From contig CANCSY010000119.1 in assembly GCA_947380915.1 (NCBI GenBank), positions 1-9,072 on the forward strand: 9,072 nucleotides of DNA, given 5' to 3'. Made by a program: the position numbers and the translations under genes. How positions within the stretch are numbered: position 1 is the stretch's first letter; each line of letters opens with the position of its first letter. Below, one piece after another: positions 6,473 to 9,072 of the stretch. Under the pieces are notes generated by a model, which did not search any database, was not told the origin of the DNA, and saw only the letters and a program-made list of their open reading frames with translations. The DNA comes from Beijerinckiaceae bacterium (GTDB lineage Bacteria > Pseudomonadota > Alphaproteobacteria > Rhizobiales > Beijerinckiaceae).

Positions 6473-7576
6473 ATGTCAGGCCATAACACGTCGATGGAGC
6501 AGCTTCCGTGGTGGTCGTGGCTGTCTCCCGCGCTCGCCTTCGGCTTACTGGGCCTGGAGTTCGCGCGTGTCGTCCATGTGGAGTCTGCGCTTGTCCTCGT
6601 ACTGACAGCTCTGCTGGTGCTGGCGACGGTTTTCGCCGCCGTCCATCATGCCGAGATTCTGGCGCTGCGGGTGGGGGAGCCCTTCGGGTCCATCCTGCTC
6701 GCCATCGCGGTCACGGTCATCGAGGTTGCGCTCATTGCTTCCATCTTCCTCTCGCCCACCATGGGCGCGGAAAGCGTGGCGCGCGACACTGTCTATTCAG
6801 CCGCCATGATCGTATTGAATGGTGTGGTGGGCCTGTGCCTGCTGGTCGGCGGCAAGCGACATCATGAGCAGGCGTTCGAACTGCACGGCGCTGCGGCGGC
6901 GCTCGCTGTGCTCAGCACCCTCGCCACGCTGACGCTCATTCTCCCCAATTACACCATGACCATTCGCGGCCCCTATTACTCTTCCGCCCAGCTCGTAGTC
7001 GTCGGCGCGGTTTCCCTGATCCTCTATGGCGTTTTCATCTTCGTGCAGACCGTGCGTCATCGTGATTATTTTCTTGTCGATCCCGGCCTTGATGCGGTCG
7101 ATCATGGGTTGCGCCCCTCTGGCCGCATGGCTTTCGCCAGTGCGCTGTTCCTGATCATCTGCCTAGTGGGGGTGATCTTTCTGGCCAAGAGCCTGTCCTC
7201 GCCGCTGACCGAGGCGGTGATCGGTCTGGGATTGCCCCTGTCGCTCGTGGGCGTGGTGATCGCTGGCATCGTGCTGCTGCCGGAAGCCACGGCGTCCCTG
7301 CGCGCGGCCTGGGCCAACCAGATCCAGAACAGCCTCAACCTGGCGCTGGGCTCGGCGCTGGCGAGCATAGGCCTCACCATCCCCACCCTCGGCGCCATGT
7401 CCCTGCTGACGGGCAAGGAGATATCGCTGGGGCTTGGACCGGGACAGCAGGTCCTGCTGGCGCTCACGCTTCTCACCAGCATCCTGACGCTTGGCACGGG
7501 CCGCTCCACCGTGCTGCAGGGCGCGGTGCATCTGGCGATCTTCTGCGTCTTCCTGCTGCTGGAAGTCGTGCCGTAG
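6473..7576 (+). CDS. chaA: Ca2+(Na+)/H+ antiporter, ChaA type
   Basis: This 367-residue inner-membrane protein has about 11 hydrophobic segments and almost the same length as E. coli ChaA (about 366). It carries the two inverted alpha repeats of the Ca2+/cation antiporter (CaCA) superfamily. The first is GEPFGSILLAIAVTVIEV (residues 68-85), with Glu84. The second starts at GIVLLPEATASLRAA (265-279), with Glu271, and runs to SALASIGLTIP (294-304). The paired acidic residues bind the cation. A short acidic/histidine loop follows the middle of the protein (about 194-217, containing HRD and DAVDH). The role is expulsion of Ca2+ or Na+/K+ in exchange for protons, often at alkaline pH. The chosen ATG at 6473 follows CAGGGGCAG (6455-6463 region). 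The frame is open back to a TTG at 6362, but that upstream part is not membrane-like and is untypical of the family. It stands alone, with long gaps on both sides. Confidence 0.9.
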   Translation: MSGHNTSMEQLPWWSWLSPALAFGLLGLEFARVVHVESALVLVLTALLVLATVFAAVHHAEILALRVGEPFGSILLAIAVTVIEVALIASIFLSPTMGAESVARDTVYSAAMIVLNGVVGLCLLVGGKRHHEQAFELHGAAAALAVLSTLATLTLILPNYTMTIRGPYYSSAQLVVVGAVSLILYGVFIFVQTVRHRDYFLVDPGLDAVDHGLRPSGRMAFASALFLIICLVGVIFLAKSLSSPLTEAVIGLGLPLSLVGVVIAGIVLLPEATASLRAAWANQIQNSLNLALGSALASIGLTIPTLGAMSLLTGKEISLGLGPGQQVLLALTLLTSILTLGTGRSTVLQGAVHLAIFCVFLLLEVVP

Positions 7577-7663
7577 AAAGCGGCCTCCGGCGCCCGTCCA
7601 CTCCGCCCCTCTTGCGCTTCTCTCCCGCTACGTTCAAATGCCGCCAACTGCAAATGCCCGCAC

Positions 7664-7669
7664 GGGAGG
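7664..7669 (+). promoter_or_regulatory. Ribosome binding site of the M24-family gene
   Basis: GGGAGG lies 8 bases before the ATG at 7678 and is a strong Shine-Dalgarno match. It selects this start over in-frame alternatives at 7612 (TTG) and 7654 (ATG), which would add a Cys/Arg-rich segment not seen in the family. Confidence 0.75.
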
Positions 7670-7677
7670 CGACGAGC

Positions 7678-8865
7678 ATGAACGAACGCGTGAACACACC
7701 CATTTCGACGGCCGAACTCGAGCGTCGCTGGGCCTTGATCCGCGCCGAAATGGCTGCGCAGAAGATCGATGTGCTGCTCGCCCAGGGCAATAACGATTTC
7801 ATGGGCGGCTATGTGAAATACCTGACCGATCTTCCCGCCACCAATGGCTATCCCTTCACCGTCGTCTTCCCGCGCGAGGATCTGATGACCGTGGTGGGGC
7901 AGGGGCCTTTCGGGCAGGACCTGCGCCTTGACGCGGCAGGCGACGGGATCCGGCGCGGCGTGGGCCGGGTCATGGGCTCGCCCAGCTATGTGGCGATCCA
8001 CTTCACCGCCACCTATGACGCCGAATGCGCGCTGCAGGCGCTCAAGGGCTATGATGGCGCCACCATCGGCCTGCTGGGGCCCTCCGCCATCTCCTACGCC
8101 ATGGTCGATCATCTCACGAAGAGCCTGCCGCGCGCCACATTCGTGGACGCCTCGCCGCTGGTCGACGCCATCAAGGCGGTCAAGAGCCCCGAGGAGATCG
8201 CCCTCATCCGCCGCATGACCGCAATGCAGGACATCGCGGCCGAGGCCGTCACCAAGGCCCTGCGGCCGGGCCTGCGGGACATGGAAATGGTGCAGGTCGC
8301 CCGCTCCGCCAGCACGGCGCTCGGCAGCGAGCAGGGCTGGTACATGGCCGCCTCCGGCCCTGTAGGCACGCCTGCCGTCATGGGTCCGCCCCATCTGCAG
8401 AACCGCACGATCAAGGAGGGCGACCAGTTCTGCATGCTCATCGAGAACAACGGCCCTGGCGGCTACTACGGCGAGATCGGCCGCACCTGGGTGCTGGGCA
8501 AGGCCTCGCAGGAGATGCACGATGAATTCGCCTTCGTGCTGCAGGCCCAGCAGTTCACTCTGGAGCTCTTGCAGCCGGACGCGGATCCCGCCGATATTTT
8601 TGCCCGCTACAACGCCTTCATGCGCAAGAACGGGCGCCCGGAGGAGACCCGCCTCTACGCCCACGGCCAGGGCTACGATATGGTCGAGCGGCCCCTGATC
8701 CGCCACGACGAGACCCTCAAGGTCGGCCGCAACATGCTCTTCGCCGTGCATCCCACCTATGTGACGGCCCGCACCTATAGCTGGGTCTGCGACAACTATC
8801 TGGTGGACGAGAACGGCAAGGTCGAGCACCTCCACAAGTTCCCGCAGAAGATCACGGAACTCTGA
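7678..8865 (+). CDS. M24-family (creatinase/aminopeptidase P fold) protein with altered metal site
   Basis: This 395-residue cytoplasmic protein has two domains: a creatinase-N-like domain (about 10-165) and a pita-bread catalytic domain (about 172-395) beginning [13 protein letters not shown] (168-180), a typical Xaa-Pro peptidase junction. The catalytic landmarks align with M24 enzymes but with changed ligands. The first Asp position falls at or near Glu256 (LIENNG), and the second is Glu266 (GEIGRT). The His of GHGxG is kept as His329 ([12 protein letters not shown]), the Glu of the EP motif is His358 (AVHPTY), and the last Glu is Asp372 (VCDNYLV). The D/D/H/E/E dinuclear site is therefore E/E/H/H/D. 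The family also holds non-peptidases (creatinase, ectoine hydrolase DoeA, DMSP lyase DddP), so a hydrolase or lyase acting on a small molecule is plausible. Whether it serves the aromatic operon upstream is unknown; two unrelated genes lie between. Annotating it as a Xaa-Pro aminopeptidase would be unsafe. Confidence 0.82.
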   Translation: MNERVNTPISTAELERRWALIRAEMAAQKIDVLLAQGNNDFMGGYVKYLTDLPATNGYPFTVVFPREDLMTVVGQGPFGQDLRLDAAGDGIRRGVGRVMGSPSYVAIHFTATYDAECALQALKGYDGATIGLLGPSAISYAMVDHLTKSLPRATFVDASPLVDAIKAVKSPEEIALIRRMTAMQDIAAEAVTKALRPGLRDMEMVQVARSASTALGSEQGWYMAASGPVGTPAVMGPPHLQNRTIKEGDQFCMLIENNGPGGYYGEIGRTWVLGKASQEMHDEFAFVLQAQQFTLELLQPDADPADIFARYNAFMRKNGRPEETRLYAHGQGYDMVERPLIRHDETLKVGRNMLFAVHPTYVTARTYSWVCDNYLVDENGKVEHLHKFPQKITEL

Positions 8866-8893
8866 GGCAGTCGGCAGTCGGCATTGGGCGGTC
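8866..8893 (+). repeat. Degenerate 7-bp tandem repeat after the M24 gene
   Basis: Directly after the stop codon, GGCAGTC occurs twice in tandem and is followed by GGCATTG and GGCGGTC, giving about four 7-base units. Just downstream, GAGG-TG-CGCG and CGCGCCTC (about 8896-8925) could form a bulged hairpin with no T-tract. Either could affect transcription ending, but neither is a standard terminator. Confidence 0.45.
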
Positions 8894-8977
8894 GGGGAGG
8901 TGCGCGTGCGTCTTCCCGCGCCTCTCGCGATGGCCTATAAGCACCCAGCCCCAGCACTGAACCGTCAAGGATCTCCC

Positions 8978-9072
8978 ATGCCCCATTATCGCTCCAGAAC
9001 CACCACCCATGGCCGCAACATGGCTGGCGCGCGCGGGCTCTGGCGCGCCACGGGCATGAAGGACGGGGATTT
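8978..9072 (+). CDS. ilvD: Dihydroxy-acid dehydratase, N-terminal fragment (3' cut by window)
   Basis: Only the first 31 codons are present. They begin [19 protein letters not shown] and continue with [13 protein letters not shown], which is the highly conserved N-terminus of IlvD, including the [12 protein letters not shown] block. IlvD is the iron-sulfur enzyme that dehydrates 2,3-dihydroxy-3-methylbutanoate/pentanoate in valine and isoleucine synthesis, in the cytoplasm. AAGGAT (8967-8972) is a good Shine-Dalgarno site 5 bases before the ATG. The 112-base gap after the M24 gene suggests a separate transcription unit, and this core gene marks a return to housekeeping sequence. The closely related sugar-acid dehydratases usually differ in this N-terminal block, so the ilvD call is fairly safe. 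Confidence 0.9.
   Translation, partial: MPHYRSRTTTHGRNMAGARGLWRATGMKDGD

Noticed and set aside
7102..8835. 577-codon open frame on the minus strand
   Set aside because: It lies opposite the antiporter and M24 genes, both with clear family motifs. Its translation is a low-complexity His/Gly/Ala/Arg mix typical of antisense frames in GC-rich DNA.

Overview
The window is GC-rich and dense. All nine genes I recognise lie on the + strand. The gene types (a Bug/TctC-type binding protein, group A and group D flavin hydroxylases, a Tat-like lipoprotein L,D-transpeptidase, IlvD) and the codon usage suggest a metabolically versatile alphaproteobacterium, perhaps of the Hyphomicrobiales. The genus cannot be fixed from the sequence alone.

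Positions 1-5389 look like one operon for breakdown of an aromatic or heteroaromatic acid, with gaps of only about 20-55 bases between genes. In order it holds: the C-terminal part of an acyl-CoA-dehydrogenase-fold flavin monooxygenase (cut by the window edge); a bicupin ring-cleavage dioxygenase of the gentisate/salicylate 1,2-dioxygenase family; a periplasmic Bug/TctC solute-binding protein; an FAD-dependent aromatic hydroxylase of the PheA/TfdB/MhpA type; and an ACMSD-type metal-dependent amidohydrolase, probably a decarboxylase. Together they give uptake, ring hydroxylation, ring cleavage and decarboxylation or hydrolysis. The usual gentisate downstream enzymes (maleylpyruvate isomerase, fumarylpyruvate hydrolase) are not in the window. 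The substrate pocket of the dioxygenase also differs from characterised relatives as I recall them, so the true substrate is open.

Positions 5390-7576 hold two genes that look unrelated to the pathway: a small lipoprotein L,D-transpeptidase (YkuD) and a ChaA-type Ca2+/H+ (Na+/H+) antiporter. Between them lies an AT-rich patch with four perfect TTATA units followed by a short dyad.

Positions 7678-8865 encode a creatinase/aminopeptidase-P-fold (M24) protein. Its five expected metal-ligand positions read E/E/H/H/D instead of D/D/H/E/E, so it is probably not an ordinary metallopeptidase. The window ends with the first 31 codons of ilvD (dihydroxy-acid dehydratase), a housekeeping gene. No RNA genes, insertion sequences, CRISPR arrays or phage genes were seen.
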